From the NCBI GenBank assembly GCA_017939025.1, contig JAGBAI010000042.1, positions 96,468 through 160,467 on the forward strand: DNA of 64,000 bases, in the 5' to 3' direction. Below are positions 1 through 8,356 of the stretch, one piece after another. Origin of the DNA: Oscillospiraceae bacterium. Its GTDB lineage: Bacteria > Bacillota_A > Clostridia > Oscillospirales > Oscillospiraceae. The position numbers and the translations under genes are program-made. The number at the start of each line of letters is the position of its first letter. The stretch's first letter is position 1. The notes under the pieces were generated by a model. That model saw nothing but the letters and a program-made list of their open reading frames with translations. It was not told where the DNA came from and did no database searches.

Positions 1-479
1 TCCTGAGCCAGGGTCAGGCCGTAGCAGCTGCCGTAGTTCTTCAGGTTGGGGATGGCGTAAACGCTGCCGTTAAGGCTGGTGGTCTTCAGAACCTCATCGG
101 GCCAGTCGTTCTTAAAATCTTCAGAGGCGTTGGCCACATACTCGGTCAGGTCAGCGAACTGGCCGTTCTTGACGTAGGTGGACAGAGGAGTCATAAAAGC
201 GGGAACGATGTCTACTTCATCGCCGGTCAGCAGCAGATTGACCTGCTGTGCCCAGTTACCGTAGGTGATAAACTCCAGGTCGTAGGAGATGCCGTAGCGC
301 TCCTCGGAGATGGCGTTGATGGCGGCCTGAACATCTTCTGCGTAGGTCATATCGCCCATGGTGGGGATGGCGACCACGATGGTCTTGACGCCGGATTCGT
401 CCTCAGCGGACTTGCTGCCGCAGGCGGCCAGAGACAGGGTCAGCACCAGTGCCAGCAGCAAACATACAAACTTCTTCAT
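1..479 (-). CDS. ABC transporter solute-binding lipoprotein, N-terminal part (cut by window start)
   Basis: The visible 159 residues start with a lipoprotein signal: MKK, a leucine-rich stretch, then the lipobox LAAC near residue 20, so the mature protein should be lipid-anchored outside the membrane. What follows (a region with TYGNWAQQVNLLLTGDEVDI and later GSVYAIPN) looks like the large solute-binding proteins of carbohydrate importers, LipO/DUF3502-like. The substrate cannot be told. The histidine kinase and AraC-type regulator upstream on the same strand (1126-4094) are of the YesM/YesN kind that usually controls such transporters, so it is a likely target. The rest of the gene lies before position 1. 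Confidence 0.85.
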   Translation of the reverse strand, partial: MKKFVCLLLALVLTLSLAACGSKSAEDESGVKTIVVAIPTMGDMTYAEDVQAAINAISEERYGISYDLEFITYGNWAQQVNLLLTGDEVDIVPAFMTPLSTYVKNGQFADLTEYVANASEDFKNDWPDEVLKTTSLNGSVYAIPNLKNYGSCYGLTLAQ

Positions 480-638
480 CTTGTTTTCGCTCCATTCTTT
501 CAATATTTTTTGAATCCGTTTTTACCGTGCCGGATTCTGTTTACATCCATATTTTACAATTTCTTCACAAAGTCTGCTAACAGTCTTATGACCAAAAATG
601 TTCTTTTCGTGACATGTACTTCGCTTCTGTGACAAACA

Positions 639-663
639 GGCCCGCTGCAAAATGCAGCAGGCC
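639..663. terminator. Hairpin, possible weak terminator
   Basis: GGCC and GCTGCA arms pair with TGCAGC and GGCC around an A-rich loop, with one mismatch. On the minus strand it is followed only by TGTTTGTC, so termination after the regulator gene would be weak. The remaining bases of the 480-1125 gap hold the foldback repeat at 713-1077 and the likely promoter of the lipoprotein gene; I see no gene there. Confidence 0.35.
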
Positions 664-712
664 TTCAGACTGTCAATAAGTATGCTTTTTTGTAATCGAA
701 GGTGCGGTGAAT

Positions 713-1077
713 GTACTTTTCTTGGTCGCCAAGAAAAGTACCAAAAGAAGGCGACTTAAGGAGGCGCTTCGCAAAAGGCGCCCTCCTTAAGAATCCTCCC
801 GCCGCATCGCCGACCAGCGTCCAAAAATGTCCCGATTTTTGAACGCTTAATGCTCAAAAGCTTACAGATTTTTTCGCGGTAGCGTGCCGAAAATCGGAAC
901 ATTTTCGGCATACGGATGGCAATGCGGCGGGGATTTCCAAAGGGTGGTGCTCCGCGCAGCGAATCAAGATGAATATGATTGCCGGTGGCAATCATACTAT
1001 AATTTACGTCTTTTGCGAAGCGCCCCTTAAGCTGACTTCTTTGGTTAGTCTTTCTTGTTCAGCGACAAGAAAGTAAC
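713..1077. repeat. 365-bp foldback element with terminal hairpins (MITE-like)
   Basis: The two ends, about 713-780 and 1007-1077, are imperfect inverted repeats of roughly 65 bp; both contain a TTAAG...GGCGCTTCGCAAAAG block. Each end carries its own hairpin: a 13-bp stem at 713-725/729-741 with loop TCG, and a 9-bp stem at 1050-1058/1065-1073. Inner segments also pair (AATCCTCCCGCCGCAT with ATGCGGCGGGGATT; TGCCGAAAAT with ATTTTCGGCA), so the whole element can fold on itself. It encodes nothing convincing; a 79-codon open frame inside follows from the repeat. It is probably a non-autonomous mobile repeat. Confidence 0.7.
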
Positions 1078-1125
1078 ACTACCGCAGTATGTATGTGCGA
1101 AAAAGTATATTTTTCTGCCATTGCC

Positions 1126-2400
1126 CTATCTTTTCTCCCCGGAGGAATGGGCCTTTCGGTATTCCTGAGGTGTCATGCCCGTGGCTCGTTTGAAGGCTTT
1201 GGAAAAGTAAGAGAAATTGTCATAGCCCACCTTGGAAGCGATCAGGCTCACCGTCAGGCGGGAGTGCTTCAGCAGCCGCTGCGCCTGCTGCATCCGTTCT
1301 GCCATGACATACTCCTTAAAGGTACAGCCGGCATATTTATGGAACATTTTGGAAAAATACTCCTCGTTTAAATGAACCATCTCCGCCACTTCTGTCCGGG
1401 AGATATCCTGGCCCAGATTTTCCCGGATGTAGGTCTGCGCCTCCTGGATCCGCTGGGCCGTGGCATCCACATCCGCGTCCCGGCGCACGATGCCGGTATA
1501 GACTCCCGGTACCCTGTCGGTCAGCTCCCGCAGCCGCAGCCGCAGCTCGCGCAGCTCCGGTATGCCCAGAGAAGTCCATTCCTGTTCCAGCGCATAAAGG
1601 CAAATGGAAAAATCCATATGTTCCTCCACAAAGCGGTACAGTTCTTCCAGAACCTGCCGCCATTTTTCATCGGTGAGAGCACCGCTTTCCGTGGTGACCA
1701 GCAGCATAAATTCCGCCACGCCTTCTCCGGCAAACAGGATCCGGCCCTTTTCCGCCTGCAGCAGCTCCTCCAGTACATTGCGGAAAACCACCTGCAATAG
1801 TGTCCGGCTCCAGGTGTTCCCTGCCGGGAATTTCTGCACCCGCAGCGCCGCCATACGAAAACCGCATTGGAGGTATTCGACCTCCAGCAGATGCCCCAGC
1901 TGGGAAAACAGCTCCGCCACATCCCCATCCGCGTTCTCCCGTGCCTTGACCGTCATCAGGCCAAAGAGCCGGTCCCGCTGCTGAATAAATTTTTTCCTGC
2001 TTTTCTTCAGAGTTTCAATGTGGATATTGCTGCGCACCTGCTGGGCTGCGGATACCAGCACCCGCTCGACTTCCGAGAGTCGGGCCGGCTGCAAAATGTA
2101 GTCAAAGCCCCCAAGGGCCATGGCCTCCTTCACATAGCCGAATTCCGCATGGGATGTCAGAAACACGCCCACCAGATTCGGAAACCGGCCTCTGGTCCAG
2201 CGGAACAGCTCCAGACCATTTTCCTCGGGCATCTCAATGTCTGTCAGAAGGATATCAATGTCATAATTCAGCAGGATCAGCTTGGCCTCCCCGGCACTGC
2301 CGACGGTGAAGACCCGAGAAAAGCCCAGCCTTTCCCAGTCGATTCCCCGTTCCAGTCCCCGCAGGACTGCCGCCTGGTCATCCACGATCAGAATATTCAC
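1126..2400 (-). CDS. AraC-type response regulator (YesN-like)
   Basis: This is a 424-residue regulator. Residues 1-120 are a receiver domain with the acidic pair in IVDD, the phospho-acceptor Asp54 in LLTDIEMP, and a conserved Thr/Ser in FLTSHAEF. A middle region of about 180 residues has no clear motif. The last 100 residues hold two helix-turn-helix motifs of the AraC type (YFSKMFHKYAGCTFKEYV and FSYFSKAFKRATGMTPQEYR). It overlaps the stop of the kinase gene by 4 bases, so the two are co-transcribed and translationally coupled. It should respond to the kinase and activate the transporter whose lipoprotein gene starts at 479. Confidence 0.93.
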   Translation of the reverse strand: MNILIVDDQAAVLRGLERGIDWERLGFSRVFTVGSAGEAKLILLNYDIDILLTDIEMPEENGLELFRWTRGRFPNLVGVFLTSHAEFGYVKEAMALGGFDYILQPARLSEVERVLVSAAQQVRSNIHIETLKKSRKKFIQQRDRLFGLMTVKARENADGDVAELFSQLGHLLEVEYLQCGFRMAALRVQKFPAGNTWSRTLLQVVFRNVLEELLQAEKGRILFAGEGVAEFMLLVTTESGALTDEKWRQVLEELYRFVEEHMDFSICLYALEQEWTSLGIPELRELRLRLRELTDRVPGVYTGIVRRDADVDATAQRIQEAQTYIRENLGQDISRTEVAEMVHLNEEYFSKMFHKYAGCTFKEYVMAERMQQAQRLLKHSRLTVSLIASKVGYDNFSYFSKAFKRATGMTPQEYRKAHSSGEKR

Positions 2401-4094
2401 AGATTTTCTTCCTCCTTCCAGGGCAGGATCAGATTGCTGACCGCACCGTTGTCGTTATAGAAGTTATACTGGGCCAGACCGCCGTATAGCAGCGCACAGC
2501 GGCGCTGTAGATTTTTAATACCCACGCCGGGGCCGTCCCGTTCCGGATCATCGTTGATGCACTCCAGCACTTCATCAGGATACCCCTGACCGTTATCCCG
2601 GACACTGATATCCAGATAAGCACCTTCCTCTGTCTCCAGCTCCTGAACATCCACCCACATACGCAGATTTTTCTGAGCACTGCCGGTTTTGGCATATTTG
2701 AAGCTGTTTTCCAGGAATGTCTGGATACACAGAACAGGAATCTGCCAGTTTCGGTCAGTATTTCGGATATTCCACTGGATCTCAAAGGTTCTGTCTGTCA
2801 TCCGGGCCTGAAGTTGGGTATAGTTTTTCACAAAAGCCACCTCTTCACCCAAAGGAACCAGCTCCCGTTCCGCCTGGAGCAGGTAACGCATATGCTCTGA
2901 CAGGCTGATGATCACATCCTGGGTGCTGCTCCAATCCTTCTCCATCACCATGGCATTTAGGGTCTTGAGGCCGTTCAAATAAAAATGAGGCTTTAACTGT
3001 AACTGCAAAAACCGCATTTGGGTCTGCTGCTTTTCCAGCATGTGCTCATAGGTCAGGATCTTCTGTTTCTGGATCTCTCCCACCATGGTTTCCAGGGCAT
3101 CGTTGACCCGCTGGATCTCCTCGTAATCGGCACTTTCCACCTTGGCTTCCCACTGGCCGTCCCGAACCTGATCCATGGTCTGTACCAGCCGCCGCAGGGG
3201 AACCACCATGGATTCCTGTATTTTTCTGTGAATCACCATCAGTCCCGCGATCATGGCCGCGGTCACCATCAGCAGCATCAGCTGTCCCGGACTCATGTAA
3301 AAGAACAGATTCACCGGAACCTCCATGCACAGCCACAGATCCGCATTTCCGATGCGGTAGGCAGAGATATGTCTTCCGCCATAGCGGCGGGAATAGTATT
3401 CCGAAGCCGCTTCCAGTTCCTCCATCAGCTCCTGTTCCCACGCATTCTTTCCGTGGCCCAAAGCGCCGCCGGTCTCTATGAAAAACAGTTCACAGCCCTC
3501 AGGCACTTTTTCCAGAATCGCATGCTCCATGGCGGACAGGTTATAGATCAGGCACAGGGCCACATTCCCCTTCTTTACCGGCAGCAGACCATATTCTGTT
3601 CCGTTAGCCACCGCATAACGCCATTTCCGTCCCATATTTTTTTCCTGAAGGAGTTCCTTAATGATGACCCGCAGCTCGTAAACATCGTCGTTGTCCACCA
3701 CTTCCTGGTTCACAAAATACCGGTTGCTCTGTCCATTGTTGTACAGCAGAAAATGACCATGGAGATAGTCCTCCAGCAGCAACCGGACTTTCAGAGCTTC
3801 GTTCAGGTCATAGGAATGGCTGAATCGTTCCAGATCTGACAGTTCACCGGACAGGGCCCTGAAATCCCCGTTGTTTTCCGAAATATCATACAGGGTAAAA
3901 TTGATCCGCAGCATATCGGAATGGACACTGTCTGCCGTATTTTCCAGAACCTGAGACTCCTGCTGCCGCTTTGCCATCTGATAGCTTCGGATCAGATACC
4001 AGTCCATGCAGGTCATCAGGATCAGCAGCAGCGCAGAAAAGAACAAAAACGAACCGGTCAGCAAATTACTGAGGGATTTGTGCGGTTTTCCCAT
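2397..4094 (-). CDS. Sensor histidine kinase, YesM type
   Basis: The 565-residue membrane kinase has a transmembrane segment at about 12-35, an extracellular sensor region to about 265, a second transmembrane segment at about 268-288, a HAMP linker, and the HisKA_7TM-less YesM core with the phosphorylated His370 in LQLKPHFYLNGL. The C-terminal ATPase domain has an N box (ENSFKYA) and DNGQGYPDE. The start at 4094 is chosen because CAGGAGG lies 9 bases upstream; an in-frame start 90 bases earlier has no ribosome-binding site. Its partner regulator follows with a 4-base overlap. The ligand is unknown, probably a sugar or glycan fragment. Confidence 0.92.
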   Translation of the reverse strand: MGKPHKSLSNLLTGSFLFFSALLLILMTCMDWYLIRSYQMAKRQQESQVLENTADSVHSDMLRINFTLYDISENNGDFRALSGELSDLERFSHSYDLNEALKVRLLLEDYLHGHFLLYNNGQSNRYFVNQEVVDNDDVYELRVIIKELLQEKNMGRKWRYAVANGTEYGLLPVKKGNVALCLIYNLSAMEHAILEKVPEGCELFFIETGGALGHGKNAWEQELMEELEAASEYYSRRYGGRHISAYRIGNADLWLCMEVPVNLFFYMSPGQLMLLMVTAAMIAGLMVIHRKIQESMVVPLRRLVQTMDQVRDGQWEAKVESADYEEIQRVNDALETMVGEIQKQKILTYEHMLEKQQTQMRFLQLQLKPHFYLNGLKTLNAMVMEKDWSSTQDVIISLSEHMRYLLQAERELVPLGEEVAFVKNYTQLQARMTDRTFEIQWNIRNTDRNWQIPVLCIQTFLENSFKYAKTGSAQKNLRMWVDVQELETEEGAYLDISVRDNGQGYPDEVLECINDDPERDGPGVGIKNLQRRCALLYGGLAQYNFYNDNGAVSNLILPWKEEENL

Positions 4095-4348
4095 AGCATA
4101 ACGCCTCCTGTGCCTTCTGTCATTTCTATTGGGGTTACCTATACTATAAAGAATGCCGCAGCCGGTGTCAAATCCATTTTTCACGGATATGCAATCTAAC
4201 TTGGCTCTGGAAAACAGGCCCTCCCCATGAAGCAGATATATCCCGTGCGAACCGCGGAATTTGAGCGGGTCAACCGGATTGCTATATGGCAGGTGCAGGC
4301 AGCGGGGTACATAGCAGCCATCACAGTCTTATAAAAATCCGAACAAAT

Positions 4349-4383
4349 AAGCGCCAGTTGCAGATAAACCGCTTCTGGCGCTT
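4349..4383. terminator. Bidirectional hairpin terminator
   Basis: AAGCGCCAG (4349-4357) pairs with CTGGCGCTT (4375-4383). A short T run follows on the plus strand, and TTATTTGTT follows on the minus strand. It lies between the two minus-strand units ending at 4498 and starting at 4094. The rest of the 4095-4497 gap holds the repeat at 4402-4500 and no convincing gene. Confidence 0.5.
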
Positions 4384-4401
4384 TTGTCAATAAATGTGGT
4401 C

Positions 4402-4500
4402 ATACTGATTCTCAATTAAAAACTTTAATTCGCAGGAATTGAAGTTTTTGATATAAAAATCCTATGAGACGGTAGTATGTGATTTTTATTTTCAAAATCA
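4402..4500 (+). repeat. Structured direct repeat, left copy
   Basis: Positions 4402-4472 match 23285-23355 at roughly 80 percent by eye, in the same orientation. Shared blocks are ATACTGAT, AAAAACTTTAA, CGCAGG, TTGAAGTTTTT and TGAGACGG. The core is a 14-bp hairpin (AAAAACTTTAATTC / GAATTGAAGTTTTT, loop GCAG). The tip bases differ from the other copy but remain paired: TTC/GAA here, GCC/GGC there. A second hairpin (TGATTTT/AAAATCA) ends at 4500 and overlaps the stop codon of the gene at 4498. Read on the minus strand, the first hairpin is followed by TTTTTAATT and may also end that gene's transcript. Confidence 0.65.
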
Positions 4501-4692
4501 GATAATATCCCGGAAGTAGGTATTGTATAACTTTTCCAGCTTTTTGTCCTCAGGACCGGTGACCACCGCAATCACAGCAGTACCGGCTTTCTGGAGGGAT
4601 GCAATCATTCTCTGAGCAACGGTAATACTGCCGCACAGTGTCCCAGGGGCACTGCCGCACCCTGCCGTGATAAGTACCGCACCGATTGCCAT
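4498..4692 (-). CDS. Truncated MobA/MocA-like nucleotidyltransferase, 64 residues (possible remnant)
   Basis: The N-terminus (MAIGAVLITAG, then GSITVAQRMIASLQKAG and VVTG) is clearly related to the first 55 residues of the intact nucleotidyltransferase at 15820 (MQIGALIVAAG, GSISVAQRVIATLSQSG, VVTG?-like MVTG). It stops after 64 residues. The nucleotide-binding loop is degraded: the usual AAGxSxRMG has become TAGCGSAPG, without Arg and without the following Lys. The catalytic half and the ModE-like tail are missing, so it is unlikely to be an active transferase. It still has GGAGG 8 bases before the start, a promoter at 4811-4838 and an attenuator-like hairpin, so it may be expressed as a small protein. 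An in-frame ATG at 4797 has no good ribosome-binding site. Confidence 0.55.
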   Translation of the reverse strand: MAIGAVLITAGCGSAPGTLCGSITVAQRMIASLQKAGTAVIAVVTGPEDKKLEKLYNTYFRDII

Positions 4693-4711
4693 GTTGGTCA
4701 CCTCCAAAACG

Positions 4712-4738
4712 CAAAAAGAAGGGATTCCTGCGAATCCC
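4712..4738 (-). terminator. Attenuator-like hairpin in the leader of the truncated nucleotidyltransferase gene
   Basis: On the minus strand GGGATTC (4732-4738) and GAATCCC (4721-4727) form a 7-bp stem with loop GCAG, followed at once by TTTTT (4712-4718 region) and then the ribosome-binding site GGAGG. A terminator between promoter and start codon suggests conditional read-through. No alternative anti-terminator fold was worked out. Confidence 0.45.
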
Positions 4739-4810
4739 TCCCCAAAACTGTTGATGTTATCTGTGGGGAAGGCTTTTGCCGTTTTCATCTTCCTCATGTA
4801 GACATCTGTT

Positions 4811-4838
4811 ATTATATTCTAAAAATCACCGTACGCAA
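4811..4838 (-). promoter_or_regulatory. Sigma-A type promoter
   Basis: On the minus strand TTGCGT (4833-4838), a 16-bp spacer and a perfect TATAAT (4811-4816). It would drive the truncated nucleotidyltransferase gene with a leader of about 110 bases that holds the attenuator-like hairpin. It is separate from the operon ending at 4889. Confidence 0.5.
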
Positions 4839-4888
4839 GTTGACCGAAGTGCTTCTGTGTGAAACCACACGAAAACAAACCATTTTGT

Positions 4889-6097
4889 TTAAAGCTGAAT
4901 AATATGCCGTTTGCCTAAGTACATCGGGCGGTCAGAATATCGGCAAAGAGATGTATGCACCTCCATCGAAAAATCGGGATACAGTGCTTTTGCTGCATAG
5001 AAAATCTGCATTTCTATCGCTTCATCAAGTGTCCGCGCTTCGATGATCAGCTTTCCATCGAAAGAAACCCGGTAGTCCACCAGTCCGGCAATGCCAAAGA
5101 GGGTGCTGTCCAGGTCTTCTATCGAAATCTTCCCTTCCCGACGGGAAACTGTGTCCAGCCGTTTGGTAACACCGCCACACCTGCATGGCGGCAAGAGCCG
5201 GGTACGATCCCCTGTTCGGTAGCGGATCAGTGGCATGGCCTCAGCACCAATGGTGGTGATAACCAGTTCCCCATATTCCCCATCGGGAAGCACTGTTCCC
5301 TGTTCGTCGATGATCTCCGGGATGATATGGTTCTCCCGAAGGTGCATTCCCGCAAAAGCCGGGCAGGTCACCGCACCGCCAAGGCCGCATTCCCGGCTTC
5401 CGTAATGGGGATAGAGCCTGCTTCCCAACAGGGCTTCCAGTTCCTCCATCACGCCCTTCGGGCAGGCATCCCCGGAAACCAGGGCTCTTTTGATTGGGAA
5501 ATCCTCCCCGTACATCCGGACGAGGCTCAGCAGCGTCACAGGGAATCCGATATAGGTTTCCGGCTGTTTTTCTTTAACCAATGCGGTCATTTCTCCCCAG
5601 GTCTGACCGAATCCAGCTTTGATAGGGATTGCACCCAGCCGCGTTACTGCCTGGGCAATCAGATCACCCAAGCCAAAGGGGCCTGTAAACGGAAATGCGA
5701 TAAGACATTTTTCTCCGGGAGAAAGCATCTCCGAAATACCTGCGGCGAAAAAGCCCACAGTATGCTCCGTGTCATTGGCCGTATAAAACACCCGCTTGGC
5801 TGGCCCTGTGGTACCGGAAGTGGCGCCGGAAATCACCCGGCTCACCTCTGATTGAGAAGTAAGCAGGAATTTCCCCGGATTCTCTGACAGCATTTGGGCT
5901 GTGGTAAAGGGCAGCTTCTGTAAATCAGAAAGAGAATCCAGTTTTTCCGGATAGTCCTTATAAAACCCGCCTCTTGCTTTCAGCTTTGCCAAAACTTCAT
6001 TGAGCCGCCGCAGCTGCAATTCTTCCAAGGCCTCCCGGGTTAATTGCGGGAGGCCTTCAGTTGTTTCAATCCAGTCTTCTAAATTCGTTCGTTTCAT
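4889..6097 (-). CDS. AMP-dependent CoA ligase, PaaK-like (DVU_1553 family)
   Basis: This 402-residue adenylate-forming enzyme is related to phenylacetate-CoA ligase. Visible landmarks are the ATP-binding loop SGATSGTTGPAKR near residue 90, YPHYGSRECGLGG near residue 230, and the YRTGDRTRLLPPCRCGG motif near residue 295. It is shorter than PaaK (about 430), with a brief C-terminal domain. It should activate a carboxylic acid through an acyl-adenylate to a CoA ester, but the substrate is unknown. From memory it matches the family NCBI calls DVU_1553 AMP-dependent CoA ligase, always near Mop-type molybdenum hydroxylases. It overlaps the radical SAM gene by 4 bases and is the last gene of that operon. 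Confidence 0.85.
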   Translation of the reverse strand: MKRTNLEDWIETTEGLPQLTREALEELQLRRLNEVLAKLKARGGFYKDYPEKLDSLSDLQKLPFTTAQMLSENPGKFLLTSQSEVSRVISGATSGTTGPAKRVFYTANDTEHTVGFFAAGISEMLSPGEKCLIAFPFTGPFGLGDLIAQAVTRLGAIPIKAGFGQTWGEMTALVKEKQPETYIGFPVTLLSLVRMYGEDFPIKRALVSGDACPKGVMEELEALLGSRLYPHYGSRECGLGGAVTCPAFAGMHLRENHIIPEIIDEQGTVLPDGEYGELVITTIGAEAMPLIRYRTGDRTRLLPPCRCGGVTKRLDTVSRREGKISIEDLDSTLFGIAGLVDYRVSFDGKLIIEARTLDEAIEMQIFYAAKALYPDFSMEVHTSLCRYSDRPMYLGKRHIIQL

Positions 6098-7410
6098 TTG
6101 CGATATAAGGCCCGTCCGTGGATATCTGTCAGATTATACGCGCAGAAGGGAACCATACCCTTGTCTGTATCCACCTCACAGATATAGCACCGGCGCAGCC
6201 GATCCAAGTCCAAATTGTAAGCATCCTGGAACACCATACCGGACACTGTAAAAGTATTCTCTACCGTCTGCTGCAAAAACGCATCCAGAGAAGAGGTCGC
6301 TTCATCTCCGTCACAGCCAGCTGCCTTACCACTCCATTGCTGGGACACAAAATCCCGGGCATCACTGGACTTGACACAGCAGCATTGGCTCCGCCGCCGG
6401 GGCAATGCTTTCAACGTGCCGTCTTTTTTACGCATGTAGCTGGCGTGGAAAGAGCAATAGGGACTTTCCGCACCGCCGCCGCCAAAGTCAGCCGCTTTCA
6501 TAATGCCGTCCATCTGGTTTTCAATCCGCCGCAGAACCGCAGGGATGGTCAGCCGGATCTCCGGCGCTTCCAGACCACAGCGGCCAAAGTAAGAAATGGG
6601 CTGAATATGCACGCCCCGGATATGCGGTGCCCGGCTCAGAGCGAAGCGCAGAATATCTCCCAAAGCATGATCGTTGACTCCGGGCGCAACTGTCGGTACC
6701 AGTACCACAGGCAAACCTGCTGCCTTGCAATTGTCGATGGCTTTGATTTTCAACTCTGCCAGAGGCGCACCCCGAAGGGTTCGGTAAATGTCATCATCCA
6801 GGCCGTCAAACTGCAAAAATGCCACACTGACATCGGCCTTCACCAGATGCTCCGCGTACCCCTCCTCCTGAGCAATCCGAACACCGTTGGTATTCAACTG
6901 GAAAAAGGTAAATCCCTTCTGCTTGCCAAGGGCAATGATCTTGTCCAGATCATCGCGCATGGTGGGCTCACCACCGGAAAGCTGGATATTGAAGGGCCCT
7001 CCCCGCTCCATCAGCAGATCATACTGCTTGCCGATTTCTTCCAGCGACAGGTCAAAGGGCTTTTGCTCACCTGCGGAAGCAAAGCAGACGGGGCATTTCA
7101 AATTGCAGCAGTTGGTCAGCTCCAGCAGTACACAGCAGCCGTCCCGTTCGTGACTCTGGCACAGGCCGCAGTCATACGGGCAGCCCTTTTCCACTTCCAC
7201 TGCCCGGACAGGCGTGACCTTGCCGCCTGCGTCATTGGCGGCCCAGCCTAAGTAGCTTTCCAGATCCCCCTCCCAGATAAGGGTTCTGAAGCTGCCATGC
7301 TCCCAGCAGCGCTTTTCCATATAAATATTGCCGTCTTCCCCCAGGGCTTTCACCGCCGGGATCTTGGCCAGACAGACTGGGCAGACGGATTGGGTTCTTC
7401 CGATTTCCAT
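6094..7410 (-). CDS. trsS: Radical SAM protein, TrsS-like (DVU_1554 family)
   Basis: The 438-residue protein has the radical SAM cluster motif CNLKCPVC (Cys102, Cys106, Cys109), which binds a 4Fe-4S cluster and S-adenosylmethionine. The SAM-binding GGE-type motif follows in LSGGEPT. Extra cysteines precede it (Cys10, Cys13, Cys77, Cys81, Cys84), and a C-terminal segment holds QCCCV and RRCYICEV, so auxiliary metal sites are likely. Relatives are named radical SAM (seleno)protein TrsS; this version uses cysteine throughout, with no in-frame UGA. The reaction is unknown. Given the hydroxylase, methyltransferase and C-GCAxxG-C-C neighbours, a role in making a modified cofactor or substrate is plausible. 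It is followed by the ligase with a 4-base overlap. Confidence 0.85.
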   Translation of the reverse strand: MEIGRTQSVCPVCLAKIPAVKALGEDGNIYMEKRCWEHGSFRTLIWEGDLESYLGWAANDAGGKVTPVRAVEVEKGCPYDCGLCQSHERDGCCVLLELTNCCNLKCPVCFASAGEQKPFDLSLEEIGKQYDLLMERGGPFNIQLSGGEPTMRDDLDKIIALGKQKGFTFFQLNTNGVRIAQEEGYAEHLVKADVSVAFLQFDGLDDDIYRTLRGAPLAELKIKAIDNCKAAGLPVVLVPTVAPGVNDHALGDILRFALSRAPHIRGVHIQPISYFGRCGLEAPEIRLTIPAVLRRIENQMDGIMKAADFGGGGAESPYCSFHASYMRKKDGTLKALPRRRSQCCCVKSSDARDFVSQQWSGKAAGCDGDEATSSLDAFLQQTVENTFTVSGMVFQDAYNLDLDRLRRCYICEVDTDKGMVPFCAYNLTDIHGRALYRK

Positions 7411-7836
7411 TTAGATTAGCCCCCGGTTCTCTAAAATTTCCATACACTTTTCATAAGTGGATGCAATAATATTCGGGCAGTACTGCACCTTCTTGGCAGG
7501 ATTGGTGCCCACAATATCCCGGCAGTCGATGCCCATGTACTCCATCTCCATTTCTTCAGTGAACCACTGGGTAAATTCTCCCATGGCCCCCTTGTGGTGG
7601 GGGCTGTCGAACTCCGTATCGCCGGGTTTTCCGGTAAAATAGGAAATCAGGCAGCAGCCTGCCGCCATACAGCCGCAGACATCACCAGAGGAACCGATGC
7701 CGCCGTTAAGGCCCTGCATGCAGCGAACCAGAGCGGGATTTTCCTCCCCGATGGTATCCAGCAGCAAAATGGCCAAAATTTGACCGCAGGCATAGCCATA
7801 GCGGCTTAGCTCCATAATTCTCTCTTCCAGATCCAT
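7411..7836 (-). CDS. C-GCAxxG-C-C family protein (DVU_1555-like)
   Basis: This 141-residue cysteine-rich protein carries the family signature as CGQ near residue 18 and VCGCMAAGCCLI near residue 55, with further Cys at about 39, 105 and 120. Such proteins are thought to bind an Fe-S cluster or another metal; none in this subgroup has a known reaction. The start at 7836 is chosen because it falls 4 bases after the stop of the methyltransferase and the family begins with a short helix (MDLEERIMEL); upstream in-frame ATGs lie inside the previous gene. It abuts the radical SAM gene directly, indicating coupled expression and probably a shared pathway. Confidence 0.82.
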   Translation of the reverse strand: MDLEERIMELSRYGYACGQILAILLLDTIGEENPALVRCMQGLNGGIGSSGDVCGCMAAGCCLISYFTGKPGDTEFDSPHHKGAMGEFTQWFTEEMEMEYMGIDCRDIVGTNPAKKVQYCPNIIASTYEKCMEILENRGLI

Positions 7837-7840
7837 ATGG

Positions 7841-8356
7841 TCACACCCTTTCACAAACGAAGAGTACATAGCTGAATTTCTTTCCTTGCGGCAGACATAC
7901 ATTGTCCTCTTTCCACAGAGCTTCCAGATAGTATTCCTTCCACTGTTCTGTCAGGTCTTCCAAATGCCGCACGGCGAAACCGGCCTGACGGCACTGATTC
8001 AATAGTGCCACCACATTTTCCGTCACATCGGAAAATACCAGCTTACCGCCCTTTCGCAGCAGCCGGGATGCTTCCTTCAGGCTGCCCGGAACATCATTGC
8101 CCACATAAAAGCTGCACTGGGACAGAATTCCGTCAAAAAAGCCATCCTGCCAGGGACATTCCAGATAGCTGCCTCTGGTCACATCCTTTCCCCGGGGTTC
8201 CAAGTCGATGCCTTCAGCGCTGTAACCCAACGTTCGCAGGAGCCGGACAGCTTCGCCATCTCCGGCACCCATGTCCAGCCATTTGCTGCCCTTATCCAGA
8301 AAACTCAGTTCAATCAGATAGCGGCTGTGCTTCTCGCCGCCCGGATGGCCCAGCAT
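7841..8356 (-). CDS. Class I SAM-dependent methyltransferase (DVU_1556-like)
   Basis: This 171-residue protein has the Rossmann-type SAM site WLDMGAGDGEAVRLL near residue 25, the acidic residue ending strand 2 in GIDLEPRG, and LLRKGGKLVFSD near residue 100. The start at 8356 overlaps the preceding stop as ATGA; a longer frame upstream would run through the redox-protein gene. The family is short and always sits next to the radical SAM, C-GCAxxG-C-C and small redox genes. The methyl acceptor is unknown. It should act in the cytoplasm, and translation is coupled to the gene at 8356-8577. Confidence 0.83.
   Translation of the reverse strand: MLGHPGGEKHSRYLIELSFLDKGSKWLDMGAGDGEAVRLLRTLGYSAEGIDLEPRGKDVTRGSYLECPWQDGFFDGILSQCSFYVGNDVPGSLKEASRLLRKGGKLVFSDVTENVVALLNQCRQAGFAVRHLEDLTEQWKEYYLEALWKEDNVCLPQGKKFSYVLFVCERV

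Noticed and set aside
756..995. 79-codon frame on the minus strand
   Set aside because: It lies wholly inside the foldback repeat and has no recognisable protein features.
4196..4390. Short frames in the gap after the kinase gene, including one from 4227 on the plus strand
   Set aside because: No ribosome-binding site and no recognisable family; the gap is better explained by a terminator and the repeat.
6094..7410. Selenocysteine version of the TrsS-like protein
   Set aside because: The frame is continuous with Cys codons at all candidate positions; no in-frame UGA with downstream structure is seen.
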